Positions 1 through 8,000 of a stretch of DNA of 21,509 bases are shown piece after piece. This DNA is from a virus. The stretch's first letter is position 1. Each line of letters begins with the position of its first letter. The notes below the pieces were generated by a model. That model searched no databases. It was not told where the DNA came from and saw nothing but the letters and a program-made list of their open reading frames with translations. The stretch is taken from positions 1 through 21,509 of IMG/VR virus record IMGVR_UViG_3300022707_001171. The stretch is one strand, 5' to 3'. The position numbers were made by a program, and so were the translations under genes.

Positions 1-144
1 CTGCCTTATTCGTTTAATACTCAGGGCGTTGTCGCTGGAGGAAACTTTTATCTGTACGACACGGTAAGCGGATTTAGAGAAATCCTTGACCCCGATCTGG
101 GCGACCCTATTGATTGTGTCTGGGTGGATGGATATTACTTTTTC
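1..144. repeat. Inverted copy of 3260-3403 (probable chimeric end)
   Basis: Bases 1-144 match the reverse complement of 3260-3403 exactly when read base by base, and the match ends abruptly at 144/145. The copied segment is the middle of the gp10 homologue, here on the plus strand with no start or end of its own. It begins exactly where the first 25-bp unit of the tandem duplication at 3379-3428 ends. The most likely explanation is a palindromic chimera from whole-genome amplification or an assembly dead end; a genuine inverted repeat is the less likely alternative. Confidence 0.9.
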
Positions 145-406
145 GAGTATTTTCGAATTTATCGCCAATGATCGCGGCTAATATCATCCAAGGACCAGCA
201 GAAGCCGCCGCACCACCAGCACCACCAGCACCACCAGCGCCAGCGCCAGCACCACTACCACCCGCCGCACCACTACCGCCGAACATATCCGCCATTCCCA
301 TCATGCTAGAAGGGTCCATGCCACCCATAGGGCTCTGCTGTTGTGGAGGAGGCTGCACAACGGCGGGCGATTGCTCTTGAGGTAGTCCGTAATATTGAAA
401 AGCCAT
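107..406 (-). CDS. Gly/Ala-rich virion protein, C-terminus chimeric
   Basis: The start codon lies 2 nt after the stop of the S74-domain gene and is preceded by a G-rich stretch that could bind the ribosome. The N-terminus is rich in Gln and Pro. It is followed by a Met/Gly-rich stretch, then a low-complexity run of Gly and Ala at about residues 44-70, then a hydrophobic segment beginning GPWMILAAIIG. Gly/Ala-rich proteins with a GPW motif are common beside DNA-transfer proteins in podovirus-like genomes, so a virion or ejection role is inferred. Sequence up to about KFENT is trustworthy. The last 12 or so residues come from the inverted segment 1-144 and are probably artificial, so the true end of the gene is missing. 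No enzymatic motif is visible. Confidence 0.6.
   Translation of the reverse strand: MAFQYYGLPQEQSPAVVQPPPQQQSPMGGMDPSSMMGMADMFGGSGAAGGSGAGAGAGGAGGAGGAAASAGPWMILAAIIGDKFENTRKSNIHPPRHNQ
211..237. repeat. Three 9-bp tandem repeats in the Gly/Ala stretch
   Basis: The 9-bp unit CACCACCAG occurs three times in a row, followed by two CGCCAG units (238-249) and related degenerate copies to about 276. It encodes the alternating Gly/Ala tract of the overlapping minus-strand gene. Such tracts can change length by slippage. Confidence 0.8.
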
Positions 407-408
407 GA

Positions 409-1218
409 TTAAACCCCCAGTTGTCGCATATCGACTTGCTTAAATCCGTTTTCGTGAATAGAAACAGCCTCAGGTAAGTATTCTTCGATCTCGTCTGCTA
501 TCACCCCGTCAGCATGGCCTTTTAAACCGATACTGTTGGCGGTTTCGTTCCAGTCCCATTCGTACCAATTATGGCCGTTGCGCTTGCCTTTGGGCTTAAT
601 GTTAGTCTTTAATCGCTTATCTGAGAACGTGCTATAAGCCTGCATGCCAAGATTGGCCATGCCCATCATATTGCCAAAGCCTTGCTGAGAGCCTGCCTGC
701 CTGGATTGTTCAGCACCTATGATTCCTTGGCCTAATGTTTGGCCAATACCGGCTTGTGTTTGAGCGATAGCAGGCGCCAAAGAAGGCTGCCCCATTAGGC
801 CTTGAAGGTCTTGAGTTTGTCTGTCGTAGGATTGGAGAAGGGCTCGGTTTTCTAATTGGGTGTTGTAGTCGTAAAAAGCGCTCTCTATGTTTCCAGACCT
901 AAGACCACCAGTCATTGAGTGATACCTAGCGATAGATTCTTCGCCAGCTTCTCGCCCACCAATTATGGCCTGATAGAGAGGATCTGCGCGAGCACGCCCA
1001 ACACGAGTAGATTCATCTTGTATAGGCTGTCCAGCTTCATCCAGAGTGATACCTAAAGACTGGCCTACCTGAGCCAGGGCACCTTCACGATAACCAGAGG
1101 GAATCCGGTCTTGTTCTCTTAAATAGTCTAGGGCTTGCTGTTGGTAATCGGCCTCTATCTGGGAAGCTTCGATAGCTGCGTCGGCTGAGTCATCATCATC
1201 ACCAAATAACATATCCAT
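409..1218 (-). CDS. DNA-transfer-like virion protein with C-terminal S74 chaperone-type domain
   Basis: The chosen start is the ATG at 1218. It overlaps the TAA of the upstream gene and has GAGGTG six bases before it; an in-frame GTG at 1227 is less convincing. The protein is 269 residues. An acidic DDDD run follows the start, then a Gln/Ala/Gly-rich region with a TGGLRSGN segment, as seen in podovirus DNA-transfer proteins. From about residue 199 comes FSDKRLKTNI, the signature opening of the peptidase S74 / endosialidase chaperone domain, with the usual catalytic Ser-Asp. An Asp/Trp-rich strand and the VIADEIEEYLPEAV helix, also typical of S74, follow. Only about 70 residues of S74 are present, shorter than chaperones with a full C-terminal coiled coil. 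S74 domains normally trimerise and release beta-helical fibres, so attachment to a non-fibre protein is notable. The virion role is inferred. Confidence 0.75.
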   Translation of the reverse strand: MDMLFGDDDDSADAAIEASQIEADYQQQALDYLREQDRIPSGYREGALAQVGQSLGITLDEAGQPIQDESTRVGRARADPLYQAIIGGREAGEESIARYHSMTGGLRSGNIESAFYDYNTQLENRALLQSYDRQTQDLQGLMGQPSLAPAIAQTQAGIGQTLGQGIIGAEQSRQAGSQQGFGNMMGMANLGMQAYSTFSDKRLKTNIKPKGKRNGHNWYEWDWNETANSIGLKGHADGVIADEIEEYLPEAVSIHENGFKQVDMRQLGV

Positions 1219-1580
1219 TATCGACACCTCGCATAGACTGGGCCGCGCTTAAAATCGGCCACTTTTTTGAATTCACATTTTTCGACAACTCTTGCAACGC
1301 TAGGCCTTCTTATCATCGCTATTATCATTGTACACCAATCAAACGCATAAAAAGCCCACTCACAAAAATCATTAATTGCCTGCTTTATATGCCGCAAGCC
1401 TTTCTTATCGCATGAAAAATGGGCTGAAAGAGCATTCCCTTTGCGCGTATAGGAAAGCACAACCTTTCCAGGCCCTAACCATCTAACAATATGATAGTTT
1501 TCATTTTGAGCAACACTATCATCTATTGTGAATTCGAACTTAGCTTGAACCATCGTAAGTGGTCTTTGTGTGTGTAGCAT
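1218..1580 (-). CDS. GNAT-like acetyltransferase-fold protein
   Basis: A protein of up to 120 residues. The C-terminal half has a stretch reading WCTMIIAMIRRPSVARVVEK followed by a strand ending KVADF. This resembles the GNAT core, where a strand leads to a helix with Ser-Val-x-x-x-x-Glu-Lys and then a Gly-Phe turn; here the Gly is Glu, so the fold may be degenerate. Small GNAT-like proteins occur in late regions of several phages with unknown role. The start at 1580 has GGTG seven bases upstream but overlaps the previous gene by 41 nt. An ATG at 1553 would reduce the overlap to 14 nt but lacks a visible ribosome site. Catalytic activity is not claimed. Confidence 0.55.
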   Translation of the reverse strand: MLHTQRPLTMVQAKFEFTIDDSVAQNENYHIVRWLGPGKVVLSYTRKGNALSAHFSCDKKGLRHIKQAINDFCEWAFYAFDWCTMIIAMIRRPSVARVVEKCEFKKVADFKRGPVYARCR

Positions 1581-1881
1581 TTGAGCCCACCACGTCAGCT
1601 ATCGCGATTATGTTTCGGCCAACAATCAAGCTTTGCCCTATTGCCTCAACCACTTGCGCGCTGCTCTCAGCCGTTAGCGTGTATTGAGCAATCCGCTTAC
1701 CTGACGCTGTTGTGAGATCTGGGCTTTCGTAGATATCAACCACCACCGTTCCGCCGGTCGTATTGCTGATAGTGAAAGCTTCTACCCGTTCTCTATTGCT
1801 ATTTGCAACCACTTGCATGATTGCTGTATCAGTTGTCGCTATATCGGTAGTGCCACCGGAAACGCCTGTTTTAACTGTCAT
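1540..1881 (-). CDS. Small beta-rich virion protein (hypothetical)
   Basis: A 113-residue product rich in Thr, Val, Ser and Gly, with alternating polar and hydrophobic strands such as AFTISNTTGGTVVVDIYES. This points to a beta-sandwich of the kind used in tail or head decoration proteins. The start ATG overlaps the stop of the upstream coiled-coil gene (ATGA, 4 nt) and has AACAGGT just before it, implying translational coupling. No catalytic motif is seen. Its position between the gp10-like plug and the S74 protein suggests a minor virion component; this is inference. Confidence 0.65.
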   Translation of the reverse strand: MTVKTGVSGGTTDIATTDTAIMQVVANSNRERVEAFTISNTTGGTVVVDIYESPDLTTASGKRIAQYTLTAESSAQVVEAIGQSLIVGRNIIAIADVVGSNATHTKTTYDGSS

Positions 1882-2288
1882 ACCTGTTGCTCCAAATCTT
1901 CAATACGTTTTTGTTGGGCTGATATCATACCTTGAAGCCTCTGAGTATCAGCCTGCCATCCAGCCGCTAAGCTGTTTAAATCTTCAACTTCTTTGCTTAG
2001 TTTCCGAACAGCTCCCAAAGCTTGAGTATCTATATGGGGTTGCTCTGCATCATCTAGTCTTTTGCTTAATTGATCAATAAGGCCCGCGTTCCTGAAAGTA
2101 GTCGCTTCGGCAAATGATGCATCTGTTCGCGTTGTATCGTCGGTCACTTCGTCTACAGCATCAGAAATAATAACGATATTTCGTAGCAGGTTGAGATAGT
2201 CCTCTATCAGCCATTCAGGCCAATCTGTTCCCGCTCTAAGCTCAACCGCTGAAGGTATAAGCCCCTGTAATTGATTAGCTGTAGCCAT
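1878..2288 (-). CDS. Coiled-coil protein after gp10 (possible needle or tail accessory protein)
   Basis: A 136-residue acidic protein. The N-terminal third contains a short globular stretch (PEWLIEDYLNLLRNIVI). Residues from about 75 onward have heptad-like spacing of Leu, Ile and Val, ending RIEDLEQQV, consistent with a coiled coil. It directly follows the gp10 homologue, where P22 carries the trimeric coiled-coil needle gp26. It is only about 60 percent of gp26 length and I see no gp26 sequence signature, so equivalence is a positional inference. It is coupled to the next gene by an ATGA overlap. Confidence 0.6.
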   Translation of the reverse strand: MATANQLQGLIPSAVELRAGTDWPEWLIEDYLNLLRNIVIISDAVDEVTDDTTRTDASFAEATTFRNAGLIDQLSKRLDDAEQPHIDTQALGAVRKLSKEVEDLNSLAAGWQADTQRLQGMISAQQKRIEDLEQQV

Positions 2289-2293
2289 ATGTA

Positions 2294-3280
2294 CTAGCCA
2301 TATAAAATTTTTGCTATTGAAAAAACCATGCGCGATTTAGAAGCCCCGCGCAACTTAATAGTAAACCAGTCATCAACATACCCCAGGCGAAAAGCGATGA
2401 ATCGTTGCTTGTATCGGCTGGGTAATCCGTACTCAATAGCGGCCTCTGTTCCATGGGTTACACCGTCATAACTTAATGATAGAAATACGGTGCCGTCGCT
2501 CTCTGTTGTGAAACCGGGAATAGTTTTAATATCGATCTCGTCAATACTGGCCCCTTCCAAGAAAATAAACGGGGTGAACAAAACCCACTCAACAATTTCA
2601 TCATAATGCGTCGATACGGTTTCGTCCAAGATAGCTAAGCCGTTGCTTAATTTATCACCATAAACCCACTTACCAAGACGTGGCTCAAATATGCCGTATT
2701 TAGCTCGCCAAGTCTGATCACCTGATGTATCACTCTTAAGTATTGTCCAGGCCATATCAGAGCCTGTTTTCTTGGCTACTACAACATTATATAAAAGCGT
2801 TTCATTTGGTAGGTGAACGATTAAATATTGGTAGCCGTCCTCCACCCTTGTCTCTAATACTGAGCTAGATAGTTCACCTTCGCTGTACTGGCCTATCAGT
2901 TTATCAACTTCCCTAGATGAGACTTTGACAACAGATCCCACGCCTACCTCATGAATAGCAACGTCCTCCTCTTTGCGGCCTCCCATAATAAACCATTGAT
3001 CAAGAATCTCGGCTTTGCAGTGAGTGCCTACTATCCCAGCTTTAGCCGCTCTTGTAGGAACTCGTGTAAATGCAAAATTATCATTGGCTGTATTAATGAA
3101 ATACTCAATAGTATAACGATTAAACACCATGACCTTATTATCTGGGGTAAGAGCAACACCTAAGGTAGGATCAGGTGAATATTCAGAAGTGGCAAACTTT
3201 AGAGGGTCAATAGATTCTTCATCGGTGATATCAGTATGATAAATAAACTCCCCATCAGTGAAAAAGTAATATCCATCCAC
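2294..3280 (-). CDS. P22 gp10-like packaged-DNA stabilisation protein, C-terminal part (frameshifted gene)
   Basis: This is the C-terminal two thirds of a gp10 homologue, the tail hub that closes the portal after packaging. Recognisable P22 gp10 positions include NRYTIEYF, KAGIVGTHCK, a LIVHLPNETLLYN block and LLFTP-like VLFTPFIF. The GTG at 3280 is merely the first permissible codon after the break. The frame remains open upstream to the 25-bp tandem duplication at 3379-3428, where it joins the N-terminal part. Dropping one 25-bp unit makes 3746-2294 a single 475-residue reading frame, against 472 residues for P22 gp10. The split is therefore either a sequence artefact or a recent inactivating duplication. 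Confidence 0.88.
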   Translation of the reverse strand: MDGYYFFTDGEFIYHTDITDEESIDPLKFATSEYSPDPTLGVALTPDNKVMVFNRYTIEYFINTANDNFAFTRVPTRAAKAGIVGTHCKAEILDQWFIMGGRKEEDVAIHEVGVGSVVKVSSREVDKLIGQYSEGELSSSVLETRVEDGYQYLIVHLPNETLLYNVVVAKKTGSDMAWTILKSDTSGDQTWRAKYGIFEPRLGKWVYGDKLSNGLAILDETVSTHYDEIVEWVLFTPFIFLEGASIDEIDIKTIPGFTTESDGTVFLSLSYDGVTHGTEAAIEYGLPSRYKQRFIAFRLGYVDDWFTIKLRGASKSRMVFSIAKILYG

Positions 3281-3403
3281 CCAGACACAATCAATAGGGT
3301 CGCCCAGATCGGGGTCAAGGATTTCTCTAAATCCGCTTACCGTGTCGTACAGATAAAAGTTTCCTCCAGCGACAACGCCCTGAGTATTAAACGAATAAGG
3401 CAG
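3260..3403. repeat. Internal partner of the 144-bp inverted repeat
   Basis: This segment lies within the gp10 homologue and is the exact reverse complement of 1-144. Here it is in its proper coding context, as removal of the adjacent 25-bp duplicate gives an unbroken gp10 frame. It is therefore the original and 1-144 the copy. Confidence 0.9.
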
Positions 3404-3428
3404 CCTGAGTATTAAACGAATAAGGCAG
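3379..3428. repeat. Perfect 25-bp tandem duplication breaking gp10
   Basis: Two identical adjacent 25-bp units at 3379-3403 and 3404-3428, each beginning CCTGAGTATT and ending ATAAGGCAG. Since 25 is not a multiple of three, the extra unit shifts the gp10 frame and gives a stop after AALFV. The boundary between the units coincides with the breakpoint of the 144-bp inverted copy. Confidence 0.95.
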
Positions 3429-3746
3429 ACTCACCGTCTCATTGCCGGCCACCGTCCCTAATTCTGTGATAGTGCCGGAAGCGCTAACAGTAATCAGCTT
3501 ATTGCCTGATACCCTGAAGTGACCGAAATCAGGGTCTATGCTGGCCTGCCTTTCGTTCCACTTCCCGCCGCGATCAAAGTCTACAGCGCTCCCATATTGG
3601 GTGAGTCCAGGCTGTTGCAACATGTAGCCCGTTGCACCAAAAACAGGCTTAACAACCCCCGACATATTAACCGGCAAGTTATCCCGGTAATCCGTCTCTG
3701 TTCCGTGTTCATCCCCCTTAAGGAGCGTAATAATTAGTTGAGGCAT
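3387..3746 (-). CDS. P22 gp10-like packaged-DNA stabilisation protein, N-terminal part (frameshifted gene)
   Basis: The N-terminal 114 or so residues match the start of gp10, including TDYRDNLPVNM (P22: ADYIDYLPVNM) and a GY-x6-PG motif as in P22 (GYLRSFPGIT). The last five residues (AALFV) are produced by the 25-bp duplication. Without it the frame continues through GVVAGGNFYLYDTVSGF into the C-terminal part. The start ATG lies 2 nt after the stop of the upstream gene and has no strong ribosome site, suggesting translation coupled to that gene. Gp10 acts in the virion as part of the portal-gp4-gp10 tail machine and is essential in P22, so a truly broken copy should be defective. Confidence 0.85.
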   Translation of the reverse strand: MPQLIITLLKGDEHGTETDYRDNLPVNMSGVVKPVFGATGYMLQQPGLTQYGSAVDFDRGGKWNERQASIDPDFGHFRVSGNKLITVSASGTITELGTVAGNETVSLPYSFNTQAALFV

Positions 3747-3748
3747 AT

Positions 3749-4297
3749 TTAAACCGTGCTTGCTGTTATATCCCAGTCTTCATTATTGCCGCCGCGTACT
3801 TGCAAGGTAACATCTAAGCCGCTGACAACCATTTGCATATCTAAGAACCCAGACAAACCAATGTCGTATAATTCAGCCACATCAAAAGCAGCATCAGTAC
3901 CATCATGGTAATAAATAAAGACGCTCTTTTTGATAGCAAATTCAATAGCATCGGTTCGCCGATATTCTGCTAAAACTTCAACGCTTATTTGGGTGCCAGC
4001 TGTCAAGGTGACGGTTTCAATGTCAGTCCAAACATTATCGGTTGAATTGATCGTTATGCCGCCATTCAAAAATACATTAAGATCCTGGCTTTTGATAGAG
4101 GCATCATAATCGTCTTTCTGTGTTTGAGTCATCTCGATAATTTCATCTTCTACGGAGTCATACCACCAGTAATAAACCGGCACGCCGTCAACTGCTGTTA
4201 GGTCTGGGTTAATCAACCAATCATCTGGATCATAGTCTGGGGTATTAGCATTAGTTAAATACGTTACTGGATTTGATTTACTTGCCACATTAGACAT
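3749..4297 (-). CDS. Hypothetical protein of the receptor-binding module
   Basis: 182 residues. A strong ribosome site (AGGAGG) sits six bases before the ATG, inside the end of the upstream LamG-like gene, which it overlaps by 8 nt. The N-terminal half is rich in Asp, Asn, Tyr and Trp, with a PDYDPDDWLINPDL segment. The C-terminal half is made of beta-like strands (VWTDIETVTLTAGTQISVEVLAEYRR), resembling jelly-roll modules in fibre-associated proteins. No family was recognised. Coupling to the LamG gene and position downstream of the fibre suggest a virion-surface or fibre-tip accessory role. Confidence 0.6.
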   Translation of the reverse strand: MSNVASKSNPVTYLTNANTPDYDPDDWLINPDLTAVDGVPVYYWWYDSVEDEIIEMTQTQKDDYDASIKSQDLNVFLNGGITINSTDNVWTDIETVTLTAGTQISVEVLAEYRRTDAIEFAIKKSVFIYYHDGTDAAFDVAELYDIGLSGFLDMQMVVSGLDVTLQVRGGNNEDWDITASTV

Positions 4298-5015
4298 TGC
4301 TTATCCTCCTGTTAAATCTCGATACCTCATGCGGTCTATATGTTGGGCCACCATTTCTTTGTAAAACATAATTATTCTGTGAATAATCATTCGGTATCAC
4401 TGCTGTATTACCATCAGGAGCCTCATTAAATAATAATTCAAGTTGTTTATCTGAGGCTCTAGCACCTATATCCCAACCTTGACCACCAAGTACAATTGCA
4501 TCAAACTCCTCAACCGTAAAGGGCGCGTCATGGTACAGTTTAAGAAAATCAATTTTCCCGTCGAGTAATTGGGTAGCCGTACCTGTTGAACAAATTCGAG
4601 TATTTAGTGGTGGGGTATTAGAGGTTGTACCGTTCATTGTAATACTTCCACTTTCTAAGCTAATTCTTCCCACACCCTCTTGATAAACAATCATTGTAAA
4701 AGAATCTGTTAAATAATTAATATCCCCAACAAAACCATACCAAGTGCCAACGGCAAAGGTTCCAGCGGTGCTCACACTGGAAAATCCATCACCATCCTTT
4801 GACCTCCCACCAATTCTAAATCTATCACCACTAGTATACTCAACTGAAAACCGTGATGAGGTGCTACTACCCCCAGTAGATACAAAAACAGGTCTTGATC
4901 CAGTTGACGTATCTTTGTTAATTTTCATGATGCAAGTCATTCGACCAACATTTTGCCCTAATGAGCTACTAGGTATCTGAAAAAAATCATTCGCACCATC
5001 AAATTCCATGGCCAT
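4290..5015 (-). CDS. LamG/concanavalin-like protein, putative receptor-binding accessory
   Basis: The start is the ATG at 5015, which overlaps the TAA of the fibre gene and has AGGTGA ten bases upstream; the product is 241 residues. It opens with MEFDGANDFFQIP, the usual entry strand of LamG/concanavalin A-like lectin domains. This is followed by alternating strands, a GTWYGFVGDINY strand and DGKIDFLKLYHDAPFTVEEFDAI, the typical closing strand and helix of the Laminin_G_3 fold. Such proteins bind glycans on host surfaces or act as fibre-attached adhesins. The gene looks more AT-rich by eye than the head genes, as expected of an exchangeable host-range gene. The lectin fold is fairly sure, the ligand unknown. 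Confidence 0.75.
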   Translation of the reverse strand: MAMEFDGANDFFQIPSSSLGQNVGRMTCIMKINKDTSTGSRPVFVSTGGSSTSSRFSVEYTSGDRFRIGGRSKDGDGFSSVSTAGTFAVGTWYGFVGDINYLTDSFTMIVYQEGVGRISLESGSITMNGTTSNTPPLNTRICSTGTATQLLDGKIDFLKLYHDAPFTVEEFDAIVLGGQGWDIGARASDKQLELLFNEAPDGNTAVIPNDYSQNNYVLQRNGGPTYRPHEVSRFNRRISNV

Positions 5016-8000
5016 TACGTATACGTCACCTGCAATGTTAATAAGTACCAATCACCGCTCAAAGTATCTGCTATTGTATTTCTTACATATTCAACTAAGT
5101 ACTCATTTCCTGCTGCCATTCCTACACTGCCGAGCGTGCCACTGATAATTGTATCTTCTTGATAGTTAGTGTTTGTTGCCGCTGAAAAACTAGAATTTGC
5201 AGTAGTCCATGATGGCACCGTGGCATTGTTGGGGATTAACTGCGTATTCCAAGTAAAGCCAATATTTGCCGCTGTTGACCCTGAGGCACGACGATTCTTT
5301 ATTACAACCTGTATGTTAGTTGCACCTGAAGGAACCTTTAATTTAAAGCCCCTCCCTTGCTCAGTGGTATCATCAAATTTAGCAACGCTGTATTGAATAG
5401 TGGTTGAATCCACAAGGGTTGCCGCTGGTGCTGAGACGGTCCACCCTGAGTTATTAGGGATTTCCATTTCAGCACCGCTGATATAAGTGATAGGAAATGC
5501 ACCACCACCCCCGCCAGCGTTATCTAATACCCATTGCCGACTAGGGATATCTTCAGCATTTGTGCCTGTAAAAGGTGAGGCATAACGAAGCGTTCCACCC
5601 TCTCTTACTGAGGCAATAAGGACGTCAGTGCTGTCATACCAGCCCATAAAATTATCAGCGCCGGTTCCTGAACCATCGTACCTAAACGACATGTGAAAAG
5701 TGGCAGACTCCCAGAATGTAATCCCAAAGACATCTGTATTTTGTATGCGTAGGTTAATTAAATCCTCAGTACCCGTAATCGTCTGACCGTCACCGACAAA
5801 CAATTTACCCGTACTGCTGTTAACTAAATCCAAATCGCCTTCAACATTAACAAGACCGCTAAAAAGGGCTGTGCCAAAAATTTGCAGAGTTGCGGCTTCG
5901 AATTTGTCATCCGTTTTAAGAATGTTTGCACTGCTTCGATACAGGTTAGTGTCGCGACTACTGCTACCGCCGGGGCCGAGCGCAAAACCGGGATCACTGC
6001 CACCGCCAAACGTTTTTTCAAATGATGCCCAGGCGTTAATATCCGACCCGTTAATAATCTGAAAACCTTTTTGTGACCCAGTAGCAGGCAATACAACTTC
6101 AAAAGCAGGTTGAACACTAATGCTAGAGCCGGACGCATCAATTCTAAATACCTGTACATCAGCGCCATCAAAATCGATAGCAACCTGACCGAAAAATTCA
6201 GCGCTACCGGCTTCAAATTTGTCGCTGGTTTTCAGAATATCTAAACCTTCTCGGAATAAATTAGTATCGCCAGCAGAAACGCCAACCCCAAAGACGATGC
6301 CAGGCTTACCTGTTCCTCCAATATTGTAGCCAACCCTCATCCATGGCTGAGCGTCACCATTGTTACGAATATCAAGCGCAATTTGAGTGCCAGTACTGAG
6401 TATCAACCAATCTACTAGGGGCTGAGCCGCTAAAGTACTGCCACTAGCATCAATAGAGAAAGCAGGTGAATCAGGGCCTGTATAGGTGAGCAAGAACTGG
6501 CCGTTAGTCTTATCAATGTTGCCCGGCGAATCTGCTAATAATGTGCCGATCGTATTATCCCAAACAGCCACGCCACCAACAACAGAAGAGACGGGCCCAA
6601 CAACATCACCAGAACCACCAGCAGGCGTGACCCATTTAAGACCTGTTCCCGCAATACTATTGGCCTCAAGGAGCTGCCCATCAGCACCCACGGGCAATCG
6701 TTGGTCTGCTGTGTCGAAGGTGTAAAGATCACCCTTTGAGACTAATGGGCTTGGGTCTCCTGTACCACCACCCCCTCCACCGCCGCCACCAGATACCGCC
6801 AAGAAAAACCAATCAGGGCTGACTATCGCTTGCTGAGCAATAACATTAATGCCGAACCCGTCCACGCTTCCCGCCTGCAGAACGCCATCATAATAAAGTT
6901 CGGTTGTTATCGTTGCCCATGAAGGATTTCCAGTAGGATAGAAGCCAGTTTTAACCCCGTATTCAGTAGGTTGCGTTATGGGTATGTCAATATCAACAGT
7001 ACAGGTTCGGCCATTACGGATATTTTGAGGGCCATTGGTAATTGACCCCGCCAACACTGTGTATTCGGTACTGTTTATCGGCGTTGTATTTACCGTATCG
7101 ACAATAAATTCTATATTTCTATTAACGGATCCAGTCTCTACAATACGAACAATAGAGCCACTGGTCACGCCGTCTAATTCCGTAGAACGATCATTAGAAT
7201 CTAAATCCGTATGCGATAACTCAATAACCGTAGGGGTCACTAAGTCATCAATAGTGAACGCCTGAGATGCTGGAGGTGGAAGTGCTGTTGAGCTAGTCCA
7301 CCCTCCATCAACAGAGCTGGCAGGCGTTGTATTATAGATTTGAAGCGAGATATCTAATTGAGTGCCAGAAAAGTAAATCAATGACCCAATAGCTAGCGCA
7401 ACGAATCCGTCGGGGTCCAAAATAGGGTTATCTATGATATTAACTTCGGACGTAGTGACGTTAAATACTGTGATCTTTGTAACCGTGCTGCCGTCCCACC
7501 CTGGCGCGAATACCTCTAATGCCTGTGTAAAAACATCCTCAGTAAACGTAAATTTATGGACTTGATTAACTATCGATACGTTGGTGGTGGTTGGGAAATT
7601 ATCGGGATCAATAGAGTTTTCAGAATCACCTATTGGTTGCGGCTCAAGATGATCTAATGTGTCAACCGTTGGCCAGCCTGCCCATTCATTCTCACGGTAA
7701 ACATAATTTTTGAGGAATGTACTGCCGTCAGTCCACAAACCGCCCTCGTTAAGGCTGACGTCTAATGCTTCTTGCAACCCTTCCACATCATCGATTTGAA
7801 TGGGGGCTATAGCATCAATAAAACTGTCATGATCTGACCCAAAGAACAAATCAAAACTTTTAGTGCCGCCAAGCGCCCCGATTTTTTCACAGAGATAGTG
7901 AATACGGAGGCGCTGATTAGCTAGAATAGTGGTGTCTTCGGTCAGTTGGCCTCTAACCTCATATTGGAACGGATCATTTGGATCCACGTCCATAATGGCT

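Noticed and set aside
211-276. Short direct repeats as a CRISPR-like array
   Set aside because: Units are 9 bp with no spacers and encode a Gly/Ala tract; simple low-complexity coding DNA.
114-380. Plus-strand Pro/Ala-rich ORF opposite the Gly/Ala gene
   Set aside because: It is the shadow of the repeat region on the other strand, without a ribosome site, and its start lies in the inverted artefact.
1-3403. 144-bp inverted repeats bracketing 3.1 kb as a DNA-inversion switch
   Set aside because: No recombinase is present, inversion would not exchange meaningful coding ends, and one copy starts exactly at the window edge and at the 25-bp duplication boundary. A chimera explains it better.
5824-6216. 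130-codon minus-strand ORF within the fibre
   Set aside because: It overlaps the fibre in another frame, lacks a ribosome site and does not resemble a protein family.
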